Of a stretch of 64,000 nt of DNA, positions 26,839 to 35,128 are shown piece by piece. How positions within the stretch are numbered: position 1 is the first letter of the stretch; each line of letters starts with the position of its first letter. This DNA is from Microbacterium testaceum StLB037. Lineage in GTDB: Bacteria > Actinomycetota > Actinomycetes > Actinomycetales > Microbacteriaceae. The notes under the pieces were generated by a model, which saw only the letters and a program-made list of their open reading frames with translations, did no database searches and had not been told where the DNA came from. The DNA lies in NCBI RefSeq assembly GCF_000202635.1, contig NC_015125.1, positions 868,001-932,000 of the forward strand, given 5' to 3'. Position numbers and translations under genes: made by a program.

Positions 26839-28506
26839 TCAGGGACGACGTCGGCGACGCACGCCGACCGCCGCTTCCTGCGCGGAGACGGCGGGTTTCG
26901 TCGCCACGACCGCGCTTTCGCGGTCTTCGCCCGTCGTGTCACCCGATTGCCCTCCTGCCGTCCTCCGCTGCGAGAGGGTGCGCAGTCCACTGACGTTGTC
27001 AGGGGGCAGGGCCGCACGGCGGCGCGGACCCGGGTCCGCCACGGCCTCCGCGTCGTCGTCGGGCCGACGCTTCGCGCTCCCGAACCACCCCCGCCGCCAC
27101 CAGGATCGTCGCGCCCCTGACGCAGCGCCGTACCCGTAATAGCCGGCGTACTGCGACCCGTAGTAGCTCGAATCGACGCCGCGGAGCGGGACACGGTTCA
27201 AGACGACGCCGAGGAGCCGGCCGCGCGTCTTGCCGATGTTGTCCGACGCGCGCACGAGCATGTCGTCCGTCGTGCGCCCCGCCGTGACCACGAGGACAGC
27301 GCCGTCGGCCCAGCTCGCGATCACCGCGGCGTCGGCGACCGCGAGAGTCGGCGGCGAATCGATGACGACGATCATGTCGTCGGACAGTCTTCGCGCGAGC
27401 TGCTGCATGCGCTGCGAGCCGACCATCTCCGTCGGGTTGGGCGGCGTGCGCCCCGCGGCGACCACGAAGAGTCGGCCGTGTTCGTCCACCTGATGGGCGA
27501 CCTGTTCGATCTGCGCGCGCCCGGCGAGGACATCCGACAGCCCCACGTCATCCGAGAAGCCGAACATCCCGCCCAGGACAGGGCGACGCATGTCCGCGTC
27601 GATGAGGATCACCGACCGACCTGTGGCCGCAATGCTCACCGCGAGGTTCGCCGCGGTGGTCGACTTGCCGTCTCCGGGAAGCGGGCTGGTGATCACGATG
27701 ACCTTCGCCGGGTGGTCGACATCGACGTACTGGAGGTTGGTGCGCAGCTCACGCATCGCCTCCTTGTGCGCGAACGATCCGCGGCCGTCTTTGATGTCGT
27801 CGAACGAGAAGACCGCGCGTCCGGAGGCGAGCTCTTTGTCGACCGGCAGCACACCGACCACGGACGTGTCCACCGCTTCCGTGATGTCGCGGGCCGCACG
27901 CAGACGGCGATCGAACGCCCGCCGCACGAGCGCGAACACGACGCCCAGGATCGCGCCGGCGATCGCGCCGATCGCCACGTTCAGACGCACGTTCGGAGAC
28001 GATGGCGACGTGGGGAGTCGAGCCGAATCCCCCGCCACCAGTCGGACCGCGCCCTGCCCCGAACCCGCAGAGTTCAAACCGTCGACCTGCTTCGTCATTC
28101 CGCGGATCCACGCCTCGGCGAGGTCTCGGGCGGCCTCCGGCGTCGGGCCCGCCGCATCCACACGAACATTGACCGTGTCCACCGGGTTGGACACCTGGAT
28201 GCGCTGCACGAGCGACTCCGGGCTGTCCGACAGGCCCAGATCCTCTTTCGCCGCTTCCGCGACGCTGCGCCAGTACCCCATGTCGATGAACGACTTGACC
28301 TTCGACAACGCCAGCTGGTCACCCGCCAGAGCCGCGCCGGTCGAGTTGTCCGATGACATCGCGGCGACGTATCCGCTCGCGTCGGCGGTGTACACCCGGG
28401 GCTGAAGCGCACTCCACCCCAACCCGGCGAGGCCTCCGACCACGGTCAGGGCGACGATCGCCTTCCAGTAGGCCCGCAAGACGCGAACCACCCTCTGCAT
28501 GTCCAC
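26839..28506 (-). CDS. Wzc-like bacterial tyrosine kinase / polysaccharide co-polymerase
   Basis: 555 residues. An N-terminal Wzz-type chain-length domain is bounded by two transmembrane helices (about 15-33 and 175-195). It is fused to a cytoplasmic BY-kinase domain with Walker A SPLPGDGKST (274-283), Walker A' LIDADMRR and Walker B VIDSPP. A tyrosine cluster at 448-459 (six Tyr in 12 residues) is the likely autophosphorylation site, followed by a basic and disordered tail. Such proteins control length and export of surface polysaccharide. GTG start with AAAGG about 9 nt upstream. Its counter-enzyme may be the phosphatase at 23347. Confidence 0.92.
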   Translation of the reverse strand: MDMQRVVRVLRAYWKAIVALTVVGGLAGLGWSALQPRVYTADASGYVAAMSSDNSTGAALAGDQLALSKVKSFIDMGYWRSVAEAAKEDLGLSDSPESLVQRIQVSNPVDTVNVRVDAAGPTPEAARDLAEAWIRGMTKQVDGLNSAGSGQGAVRLVAGDSARLPTSPSSPNVRLNVAIGAIAGAILGVVFALVRRAFDRRLRAARDITEAVDTSVVGVLPVDKELASGRAVFSFDDIKDGRGSFAHKEAMRELRTNLQYVDVDHPAKVIVITSPLPGDGKSTTAANLAVSIAATGRSVILIDADMRRPVLGGMFGFSDDVGLSDVLAGRAQIEQVAHQVDEHGRLFVVAAGRTPPNPTEMVGSQRMQQLARRLSDDMIVVIDSPPTLAVADAAVIASWADGAVLVVTAGRTTDDMLVRASDNIGKTRGRLLGVVLNRVPLRGVDSSYYGSQYAGYYGYGAASGARRSWWRRGWFGSAKRRPDDDAEAVADPGPRRRAALPPDNVSGLRTLSQRRTAGGQSGDTTGEDRESAVVATKPAVSAQEAAVGVRRRRRP

Positions 28507-28831
28507 TCGTGTCCGCCTTTCGCACGACCGGCGACGAGCCGCCGAGCCGGACGCAGCATAGGCACACCGCCTCCACGCTCCCGGACACCCCCGTCCCTAC
28601 GTGGACAGGCGAGGGGCGACGGCGCGGTTTCCGCTTCCGCCGAGGAAGAGGGTGTGATGCCGCGAGGGTGACGAGGGGATGACGGCAGGGATGAAAGACC
28701 CTCCGTTCGGCCGGTGTCACCCGCGGGTGACCTCAATGATCGTCACTGCGCGTTCGTCGCGTGAATCACCGGCTCGTCCCTCCCTCAGACCGAGGCGAAG
28801 GGGGCGACGGTCACTGAGTTGGAGACACCCG
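28507..28831. promoter_or_regulatory. Divergent regulatory region with a 16-bp perfect palindrome
   Basis: 325 bp between the tyrosine kinase and the LuxR regulator. GTCACCCGCGGGTGAC at 28716-28731 is a perfect 16-bp palindrome whose TCACCC-N2-GGGTGA core also occurs upstream of the first sugar transferase. A further GGGTGA lies at 28666-28671. The regulator encoded next door is the obvious candidate to bind it. No gene seen. Confidence 0.55.
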
Positions 28832-31303
28832 ATGCTGATCGACCTGGACACCTCACCCTCTGCCTCGCGAGCCTCGCGCCGCTCGAGCCGCTTCTGGACC
28901 CCTCGCTGCGACACGGTCTCGACACTGAAAGACAGCGTCACGAGCGACGTCGTGCTCCTGCGCGGACCCGCCGGGTCGGGGAAGACCTCATTGCTCCGGC
29001 AGTTCGCGACGGCGCTCGCGGACGCTCCAGAGGTGGGGGTTCAGCTGATCGACGCCGAGCAGACCTCTCCCGACGTGTTCGAGAAGGTGGCCGCGGCTTT
29101 CCGCGACGGTCCGGCGCAGCACATCCTGCTCGTCGACAACCTGACCGACAGATCGGGTCTCACCTCGGAGCACCTCCTCGACGCACTGCGCGCGGACCCC
29201 GCCCTCCGCGTGGTCGTGGCCACGCGACACGTCACCCGGCTCGAAAGTCCGCTGGTCGCGCTCGAGTTCGACGTCCACGTGCTCCCGCCCTCCGACCTGT
29301 TGATGTCGCGTTCCGAACTCGCCGTCGTGTTCGAGCTGAACGGGGTGGATGCCACGGATGCGGCGCTCGACACCCTGATGACGCGCACCCACGGCTGGCC
29401 GGCGCTCGCGCAACTGGTGAGTTCTCGGCTCCGCCTCGAGGGGCTCTCGCTGCGCAGCCGAGACGAGGCGGAGTCGGCCGCCGAGCACGCGACTCGCTCC
29501 CTGACCGGCGACATGGAGCAGCACCTGACGATTCCCGTCACCGACGAGCTCAGGCTGCTGGCCGTCGCTCCGTTCATCAACGTCGAGTTGGCCGACGCCA
29601 TCGGGATCGACCCCACGACCGGGACGACGCAACAGCTCCTCACCGAATTGCAGGATGCCGGTTTCGTCTGGCCGAGTTCCACGCGCCTCGTGCTCGCCGA
29701 ACCCGTACGGGCCCAGTGGCTGCGCGAGATCGAAGCGCGACAGCCCGCATTGGTCGAGCGCACCCGGCTGCGGCTTCTGGAGCATCTCGTCGCCACCGGC
29801 GAGCCTTTGCGGGCGGCGCAGTTGGCCGCCGATTCGGGACAGTGGGTCACTCTCGCTTCTGTGCTCCGTTCGTCCGGAGCAGAGATCTGGGCTCGCGACG
29901 CCGCCGCCTTCCGCTCGTTGATCGCCGTCCTCCGCTCACACGCAGGCTCCGAGCCGATCGCGGTCGACACCCTTCTGACCCTGGACGCGGAGACGGCCAC
30001 GTCGTCCGAGGTACCCGCCGCCATCATCGGCGCGCTCGGCAAGGTGCCCGAGGCGAGGGCCGCCTCGCACGGCAACATCCCCGGCCTGACCTTGCGCGTG
30101 AGCCTCCTGCGGGCTGCGGGGCGCTTCGCCCTGGCCACGGAGTCGGCGGCTCTGCTGCTCGATGCCCTTCGGCGTCGTCAGGACCTCCCCGCCGATGTCG
30201 TCGTGGAGGGGTGGTATCAGGTCGCGATGACCCACTTCGCGATGGGGAGACTGCGCGACGCCTCTCTGTCCATGGGGCACGTCGAACGGATGGCTCCTCC
30301 GCCGCAACGGATCCGTGCGACCGGGACACTCGCCGTGATCGCGCTGCTCGAAGGAGACGTCCGCGGCGCCGAAGTCCTCGTCGAGCGCACGCGCGACGAC
30401 AACTGGTTCGACACGCCGTGGGGCGAGGCCATCCGTCTCGCTGACGCCTGGCTGTCGCTCGAGCGGGGCGACGCGCACGAAGCGCGACGAATCCTCGAAA
30501 CGGTTCCGGCGACCACCTCCGCACGGGAGCTCTGGCCCTTCGCGGCCTCGACGCAAGCCCTCGCGTTCCTGCTCTCCGGAGCGGCTCCCGACGCGCTCGG
30601 CGTCCTGCGCTCCTGGGGTACGCGGGCCCGGAGCACGCCCCCGTCACACTTCCAATCGACGCAGATGCTCACGGCACGGGCGAAGGTCCTCATCGCCCTC
30701 CGGCAGGCGCGGAAGGCGTTGGCCCTCTTCGAGGGGCCGTTCGGTCTGTCCTCGGCGACGGCCCCGGCGATCGCGCTCTCCCAGCTCTATGCGGGCCGCG
30801 CACATGAGGCGTTCGTGATGAGCGTGAAGTGGGGGATCCACCAGGAGTCCTCCCCTCGCGCTTCCCTGGAGAGCATGGTGGTGAGCATCGTGGCCGACAT
30901 TCGGCTCAACGGCTCCGCCGCGCAGCGCAGCACCGTGGAGCGCGCCGAGGCCATCAGCCTCCGCTTCGATCTGTGGAGTCCCTGGAGCGCGGTGGCGCCG
31001 GAGGACCGGGCGATGGTGATCGGTGCGCTCTCGAGCGCCGCCCGAGAGCGCGTCGCGGCGCGCGATTCATTCTTCGCGTCATCCGTCAGTGTTCCGCATC
31101 TCACCAAGCGGGAACAGGTCGTCCTGGCTCAGCTGACGCCCGCGTCGACGATCGCCGACATCGCTCGGGTTCTCGTGGTGTCGCCGAACACCGTGAAGAC
31201 GCAACTGCAGAGCCTTTACCGCAAACTCGAGGTCTCGGACCGCGCCAGCGCCATCCGCGCGGCGCACGCCTGGGGCCTGATCGAGAACGACAACGAGGGG
31301 TGA
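28832..31303 (+). CDS. Large LuxR-family (MalT-like, STAND ATPase) transcriptional regulator
   Basis: 823 residues. The P-loop GPAGSGKTS at about 47-55 and the Walker B-like ILLVDNL begin an NTPase module; the middle is helical TPR-like sequence. The C-terminal LuxR helix-turn-helix (about 755-815) contains LTKREQVVLAQL and SPNTVKTQLQSLYRKLEV. This is the architecture of MalT-type signal-dependent activators. ATG at 28832 chosen because GGAG sits 7 nt upstream; the frame is open further upstream. It is divergent from the tyrosine kinase and within the exopolysaccharide region, so control of polymer genes is likely. Confidence 0.88.
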   Translation: MLIDLDTSPSASRASRRSSRFWTPRCDTVSTLKDSVTSDVVLLRGPAGSGKTSLLRQFATALADAPEVGVQLIDAEQTSPDVFEKVAAAFRDGPAQHILLVDNLTDRSGLTSEHLLDALRADPALRVVVATRHVTRLESPLVALEFDVHVLPPSDLLMSRSELAVVFELNGVDATDAALDTLMTRTHGWPALAQLVSSRLRLEGLSLRSRDEAESAAEHATRSLTGDMEQHLTIPVTDELRLLAVAPFINVELADAIGIDPTTGTTQQLLTELQDAGFVWPSSTRLVLAEPVRAQWLREIEARQPALVERTRLRLLEHLVATGEPLRAAQLAADSGQWVTLASVLRSSGAEIWARDAAAFRSLIAVLRSHAGSEPIAVDTLLTLDAETATSSEVPAAIIGALGKVPEARAASHGNIPGLTLRVSLLRAAGRFALATESAALLLDALRRRQDLPADVVVEGWYQVAMTHFAMGRLRDASLSMGHVERMAPPPQRIRATGTLAVIALLEGDVRGAEVLVERTRDDNWFDTPWGEAIRLADAWLSLERGDAHEARRILETVPATTSARELWPFAASTQALAFLLSGAAPDALGVLRSWGTRARSTPPSHFQSTQMLTARAKVLIALRQARKALALFEGPFGLSSATAPAIALSQLYAGRAHEAFVMSVKWGIHQESSPRASLESMVVSIVADIRLNGSAAQRSTVERAEAISLRFDLWSPWSAVAPEDRAMVIGALSSAARERVAARDSFFASSVSVPHLTKREQVVLAQLTPASTIADIARVLVVSPNTVKTQLQSLYRKLEVSDRASAIRAAHAWGLIENDNEG

Positions 31304-31327
31304 CGACGCTGTCGCCGCGCCGGTCCG

Positions 31328-31546
31328 TCAGCGACGATCGGCGCGGCGACGATCGGCGCGGCGACGGTCGGAACGGCGACGGGCACGCACGGCCACGAAT
31401 CGAGCGACGACGAGAAGAACCAGGGTGAGCAGCACTCCGGGGAACGTCAGCGGGACACCCGCTCCCCGGAGGACGGCGAGCACGACGAGCAGCGCGGCGA
31501 CCGGGGCGACCCACACGAGGATGCGCCAGAGCAGTCGTCGGTTCAC
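31328..31546 (-). CDS. Small membrane protein with RRRADRR repeat tail
   Basis: 72 residues: two hydrophobic segments (LWRILVWVAPVAALLVVLAV and GVLLTLVLLVVARFVAV) and a highly basic C-terminus made of a DRRRA repeat, predicted cytoplasmic. GTG start directly behind a -10 box. Unknown function. The tail is encoded by a 15-bp tandem repeat. Confidence 0.6.
   Translation of the reverse strand: MNRRLLWRILVWVAPVAALLVVLAVLRGAGVPLTFPGVLLTLVLLVVARFVAVRARRRSDRRRADRRRADRR
31331..31377. repeat. 15-bp tandem repeat, three copies
   Basis: CGACGATCGGCGCGG is repeated twice exactly and once with changes (CGACGGTCGGAACGG), all within the 3' end of the small membrane protein gene. The unit is a multiple of 3, so copy-number change keeps the frame. 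Confidence 0.8.
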
Positions 31547-31552
31547 GCGTCC

Positions 31553-31558
31553 ACGCTA
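31553..31558 (-). promoter_or_regulatory. -10 box of the small membrane protein gene
   Basis: TAGCGT on the minus strand, 6 nt before the GTG at 31546. Confidence 0.5.
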
Positions 31559-31677
31559 ACGGTTCGTCCCGCGCGTTCGCGCCGGGTCACGATGCGCGTA
31601 CTGTCCGTCACCCTCGAGGATGACTCCGCTCTCGCGATGTCCTCCCCGGTGCTGACGCGGCGGGAAGCCGCGCTTCG

Positions 31678-31683
31678 TAGCGT
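31678..31683 (+). promoter_or_regulatory. -10 box of the ABC exporter operon
   Basis: TAGCGT, 6 nt before the ATG at 31690. Confidence 0.5.
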
Positions 31684-31689
31684 GAACTC

Positions 31690-32454
31690 ATGATCACTTC
31701 GCCCATCGACGACGGCTTCGCCGCCCGCGTCGAGAACCTCACGAAGACCTTCGGCGACGGAGCCAACGCCGTCCACGCGCTCGACGGCGTCTCCCTCAGC
31801 GTCCGCCGCGGCGAGTTCGTCGCAATCATGGGTCCCTCCGGGTCTGGAAAGTCGACGCTCATGCACGTCATGGCGGGTCTCGACGCGCCCACGAGCGGAC
31901 GCGCCTGGCTCGGCAGCCAGGAGATCACCGGCCTGTCGGACGCCGAGCTGACCGTCCTGCGCCGCCGCCGCGTCGGGTTCGTCTTCCAGGCCTTCAACCT
32001 CGTTCCGACTCTCACCGCCGATGAGAACATCCGCTTGCCGTTCGATCTCGACGCCCGGCGCCCCACGGCCCAGGAGGAGTCGAGGATCGCGACCCTCGTC
32101 GACGCTCTGGGGTTGAAAGCGCGGATGAACCACCGTCCGGATCAGCTGAGCGGCGGCCAGCAGCAGCGCGTCGCCATCGCCCGTGCCCTCGCGACGGCCC
32201 CCGACCTCGTCTTCGCCGACGAGCCGACCGGCAACCTCGACTCGCGGTCCGGCCGCGAGGTGCTGCTGCTCCTGCGCACCGCAGCCCAGGAGTTCGGCCA
32301 GTCGATCGCCATGGTCACCCATGACCCCGTCGCCGCGAGCCGCGCGGATCGAGTGGTCTTCGTGGCCGACGGCCGCATCATCGCCGACAAGCCCGCGCAG
32401 ACCGCCGAGGAGATCTCGACGTTCATGCTCCGCGCGGAAGGGGCCGTGGCATGA
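31690..32454 (+). CDS. ABC transporter ATP-binding protein (MacB/LolD type)
   Basis: 254-residue ATPase of the MacB/FtsE/LolD class. Walker A is GPSGSGKST, the signature LSGGQQQRVAIARAL, and Walker B LVFADEPTGNLD, the last being typical of this class. It pairs with the FtsX-type permease that starts 4 bp before its stop. Such mechanotransmission exporters move lipoproteins, peptides or antibiotics; the cargo here is unknown. Confidence 0.95.
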   Translation: MITSPIDDGFAARVENLTKTFGDGANAVHALDGVSLSVRRGEFVAIMGPSGSGKSTLMHVMAGLDAPTSGRAWLGSQEITGLSDAELTVLRRRRVGFVFQAFNLVPTLTADENIRLPFDLDARRPTAQEESRIATLVDALGLKARMNHRPDQLSGGQQQRVAIARALATAPDLVFADEPTGNLDSRSGREVLLLLRTAAQEFGQSIAMVTHDPVAASRADRVVFVADGRIIADKPAQTAEEISTFMLRAEGAVA

Positions 32455-33896
32455 GCACCGCCGCTCGCACCCGTCCGGGCCGCACCGCGTGGCTCCGTGA
32501 GCCCGGCATGGCGGCCACGGTTCTGGTCGGTGCCATCTCGACCGCGTTCGGGGTCGTCCTCCTCTCCGTGACCGAGTACCTGGCCACCCTCATCCAGGCC
32601 CAACCCCAGCTGCAGGGCGTCGATGCGGTGCGGGCCGCTCTCACGATCGTCACGTCCGTGCTCGTCGGCCTGTCGATCTACGTCGGCGCGATCGTCACGG
32701 CGAACACCTTCGCCACCGTCGTCGCCGGGCGGACCCGTCGCATCGCGCTTCTGCGTCTGCTGGGATCGTCCGCGCGACGCGAACGGCTGGTCCTGGCCCG
32801 CCAAGGTCTCGTCCTGGGGACTCTCGGTGCGGCGGCCGGGCTGATCGGAGGGCTCGCCGTGTCGGTCGTGGGGCTCCGGCTCGCATCCGACGCGTGGGGA
32901 CTCCGCGTGGACTGGGCGATCCTCCGTCCCGATCTGGCGGCACCGTCCATCGCCGTCATCCTCGTCACCTGGGCGGCCGCGTGGATCGGCTCCCGTCGGG
33001 TCGGCGTGGTCACCCCCCTCCAAGCGTTGTCCAACTCGGTCGAGGCTCCGCGCGACCGGGTGGTCGCCCGTCGCGGTCGGCACCTCACGGCGGCGGCGCT
33101 GGTCGCTGTCGGCGCCGCCCTGTTGGCGGTGGGCATCGTGATGGGCGGGGTGTCGTCATCCGGGATCCTGTTCGCGTTCGCGGGGGGCGCCCTCTCGTTC
33201 TCGGGCATCGCGCTCGGGGCCACGCTCTTCATGCCCCCGGCCCTTCGGGCGGTCGGCGGACTGTTCGGACGCAGCGTCGTCGCACGGATGGCCGCCGCCA
33301 ACGCCCTGCGGCACTCGGAGCGCTCGTCCCGCATGGCCATCGGGGTGGTGATGGGGGTCACCCTGGTGACCATGTTCGCGGTCGCATCGACGACGTCCAC
33401 CCGCTTCTTCCACGTCGTCCTCGGGGAGGAGATCCCCGCGGAGCTCTCGCTGTCGGTCGACGTCTTCACGGGCGTGATGATGGGTCTCGTCGGCGTCTCG
33501 GCCGTGATCGCCGCCGTCGGCGTCGTGAACCTCTTGATGCTCGGCATCCTGCAGCGACAGCGCGAACTCGGCCTTCTCCGGGCCCTCGGACTCTCGGTGC
33601 GGCAGGTTCGCACGATGGTGGTCTGGGAGGCGACGCATGTCGTCGTCACATCGGTGACCATCGGCCTGCTGCTCGGCACGGTCTACGGCTGGGCGGGAGC
33701 GCAATCCCTCTTCGGATGGATGCCGCACGCCGCCGGGCTCGTGGACGGGCCGGTGTTCGTCGCGCCGGCGATCCCGGCATCCATCGTTCTCACGGTCGTC
33801 GCAGCGACGGCCGCGCTCACGCTGGTCGCGTCGATCGTGCCCGCCCGCCTGGCGACCCGACTCAGCCCGGTGAGGTCCCTGGCGGCACAGGTCTGA
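32451..33896 (+). CDS. ABC transporter permease, FtsX-like
   Basis: 481-residue permease with two FtsX-type repeats and about eight transmembrane helices, including the conserved QRQRELGLLRALGLS cytoplasmic motif before the last bundle. Overlaps the ATPase gene by ATGA. There is no large periplasmic domain like that of MacB, which is the usual actinobacterial form with duplicated FtsX units. Confidence 0.93.
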   Translation: MSTAARTRPGRTAWLREPGMAATVLVGAISTAFGVVLLSVTEYLATLIQAQPQLQGVDAVRAALTIVTSVLVGLSIYVGAIVTANTFATVVAGRTRRIALLRLLGSSARRERLVLARQGLVLGTLGAAAGLIGGLAVSVVGLRLASDAWGLRVDWAILRPDLAAPSIAVILVTWAAAWIGSRRVGVVTPLQALSNSVEAPRDRVVARRGRHLTAAALVAVGAALLAVGIVMGGVSSSGILFAFAGGALSFSGIALGATLFMPPALRAVGGLFGRSVVARMAAANALRHSERSSRMAIGVVMGVTLVTMFAVASTTSTRFFHVVLGEEIPAELSLSVDVFTGVMMGLVGVSAVIAAVGVVNLLMLGILQRQRELGLLRALGLSVRQVRTMVVWEATHVVVTSVTIGLLLGTVYGWAGAQSLFGWMPHAAGLVDGPVFVAPAIPASIVLTVVAATAALTLVASIVPARLATRLSPVRSLAAQV

Positions 33897-33898
33897 GG

Positions 33899-34567
33899 TC
33901 AGGAGGTGGCGGCGCGCTCGTCCGCCGCCACCTGCAGACCGAAGACTCCGAACCAGGCGATGGCGAGCGTCGCCGCCGTGAACTCCAGATTGCCGCCGAG
34001 AACCGTGTCGCCCCGGAACAGCGAGATCATGGCGCCCGTGAAGGACGTCGCGCCCACAGCGACGAGGGTGGCGATGCTCGCGGCGCGCATCCACGGGCGG
34101 CGGCGCAGAGTCGCGACCTGGGCCATCGCGATGATCGCCAGGACGAATCCGGTGACCGCGGACGTGATGTGGACGAGATCCTGCGGGAGCGCGCCGGGCG
34201 TGAACGGAACAGGGCACCCGGGCGAGCACGTCACGACGGAGGCGAGCGCGAAGCAGAGGCCGCAGGCGACGAGCGTCGTCGCGATCGGCCACCCCACTCG
34301 ATACGGGCGCGTACTCCCCACCACGGCTCGATCGACGAGGACGGTGGCGACGGCCAGCAGGAGCAACGCCAGGTTGAACACCGGCGCAGTGGACATCCCG
34401 GTCGCGCCGAGTTGGCTCACGTAGTGAACGCTCGGTTCCCACGATCGCGTCAGCCAGATGAGCGCGGCGCTGGCGAACGCCGCGCCCGAACCGACCGTCG
34501 CCAGCACGACAGCATGCTCTCGCCGGACCCGGGGGGTGCCCGTGGACCGCTCTGTCGTCTGGGTCAT
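33899..34567 (-). CDS. DUF998 family membrane protein
   Basis: 222 residues with six hydrophobic segments and the DUF998 pattern of an early SQLGATGM motif after the first helix and a C-terminal WFGVFGLQVA. Function unknown. It is convergent with the ABC permease, with 2 bp between the stops. An 11-bp hairpin (33904-33914 with 33923-33933) inside its last codons may terminate both. Confidence 0.78.
   Translation of the reverse strand: MTQTTERSTGTPRVRREHAVVLATVGSGAAFASAALIWLTRSWEPSVHYVSQLGATGMSTAPVFNLALLLLAVATVLVDRAVVGSTRPYRVGWPIATTLVACGLCFALASVVTCSPGCPVPFTPGALPQDLVHITSAVTGFVLAIIAMAQVATLRRRPWMRAASIATLVAVGATSFTGAMISLFRGDTVLGGNLEFTAATLAIAWFGVFGLQVAADERAATS
33904..33933. terminator. Hairpin in the 3' end of the DUF998 gene
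   Basis: Perfect 11-bp stem AGGTGGCGGCG with an 8-nt loop, coding within the last 12 codons of the DUF998 gene and 8 bp past the ABC permease stop. Possible shared terminator; no T run. Confidence 0.5.
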
Positions 34568-35128
34568 TCAGCTCTCCGCGCGTCGTCAGGGGCCTGGCAA
34601 CCATACCGTGCGGCCACGCGTCGGCTCGGTTCGCCTCGGGGATGACGTGCACGCCGGCGCGGGGTGATTTCACCCCGGCCGCGCTGGCGGCACCGGCGGG
34701 AGCCGTCGGATGCTGATTCAGCGGGCAGAGCCTGCGGGGCGTGACCGTGCCGGGGGGCCGTGTCGCCGCCGCCGCGGCTCTGCTCGTCTCCCTCCGGACG
34801 GCCCCCGGGCGAGGGGTCTCACCCCTCACCGCGTGAGCAAAAACACCGAGGGGGGCGATTGTCCGGGTGAGGAATGCGTCCTCGACCGCGTCGAGACCCA
34901 CCGCACGTGCGAGTCTCGTCACGAGCGATCCTGAGTGGTTCTCCCCCAAGCACCCTCTTCTCCACGGTCGCTCGCCCCCAGGATGCGCGGTCTCGCTCCA
35001 CGGCACCCGGTTGTCGAGACCGCGCATCCCCTTTGGAACCTCCTTCGAACTCCCCCACCGCTGCTCTCGTGCGGTTGAATCGGAGGGGCGTCCGCGATCC
35101 GGACGCGACACCGCGAGGAGGACTGCCC
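34568..35128. other. Structured 561-bp non-coding region
   Basis: No convincing gene. It contains GGGGTGA-TT-TCACCCC (34661-34676) and GAGGGGT-CTC-ACCCCTC (34811-34827), with another GGGTGA at 34865. A 15-bp perfect stem lies at 34981-34995 with 35015-35029 (19-nt loop), followed by CCTTTGG. The last hairpin is 100 bp upstream of the DivIVA-like gene and could act as an attenuator or terminator. Several GGGTGA half-sites match those of the exopolysaccharide palindromes. Confidence 0.5.

Noticed and set aside
34710..34934. 74-codon plus-strand frame in the non-coding region
   Set aside because: Arg-rich with no start context; it crosses hairpin sequences that are better read as RNA or DNA elements.
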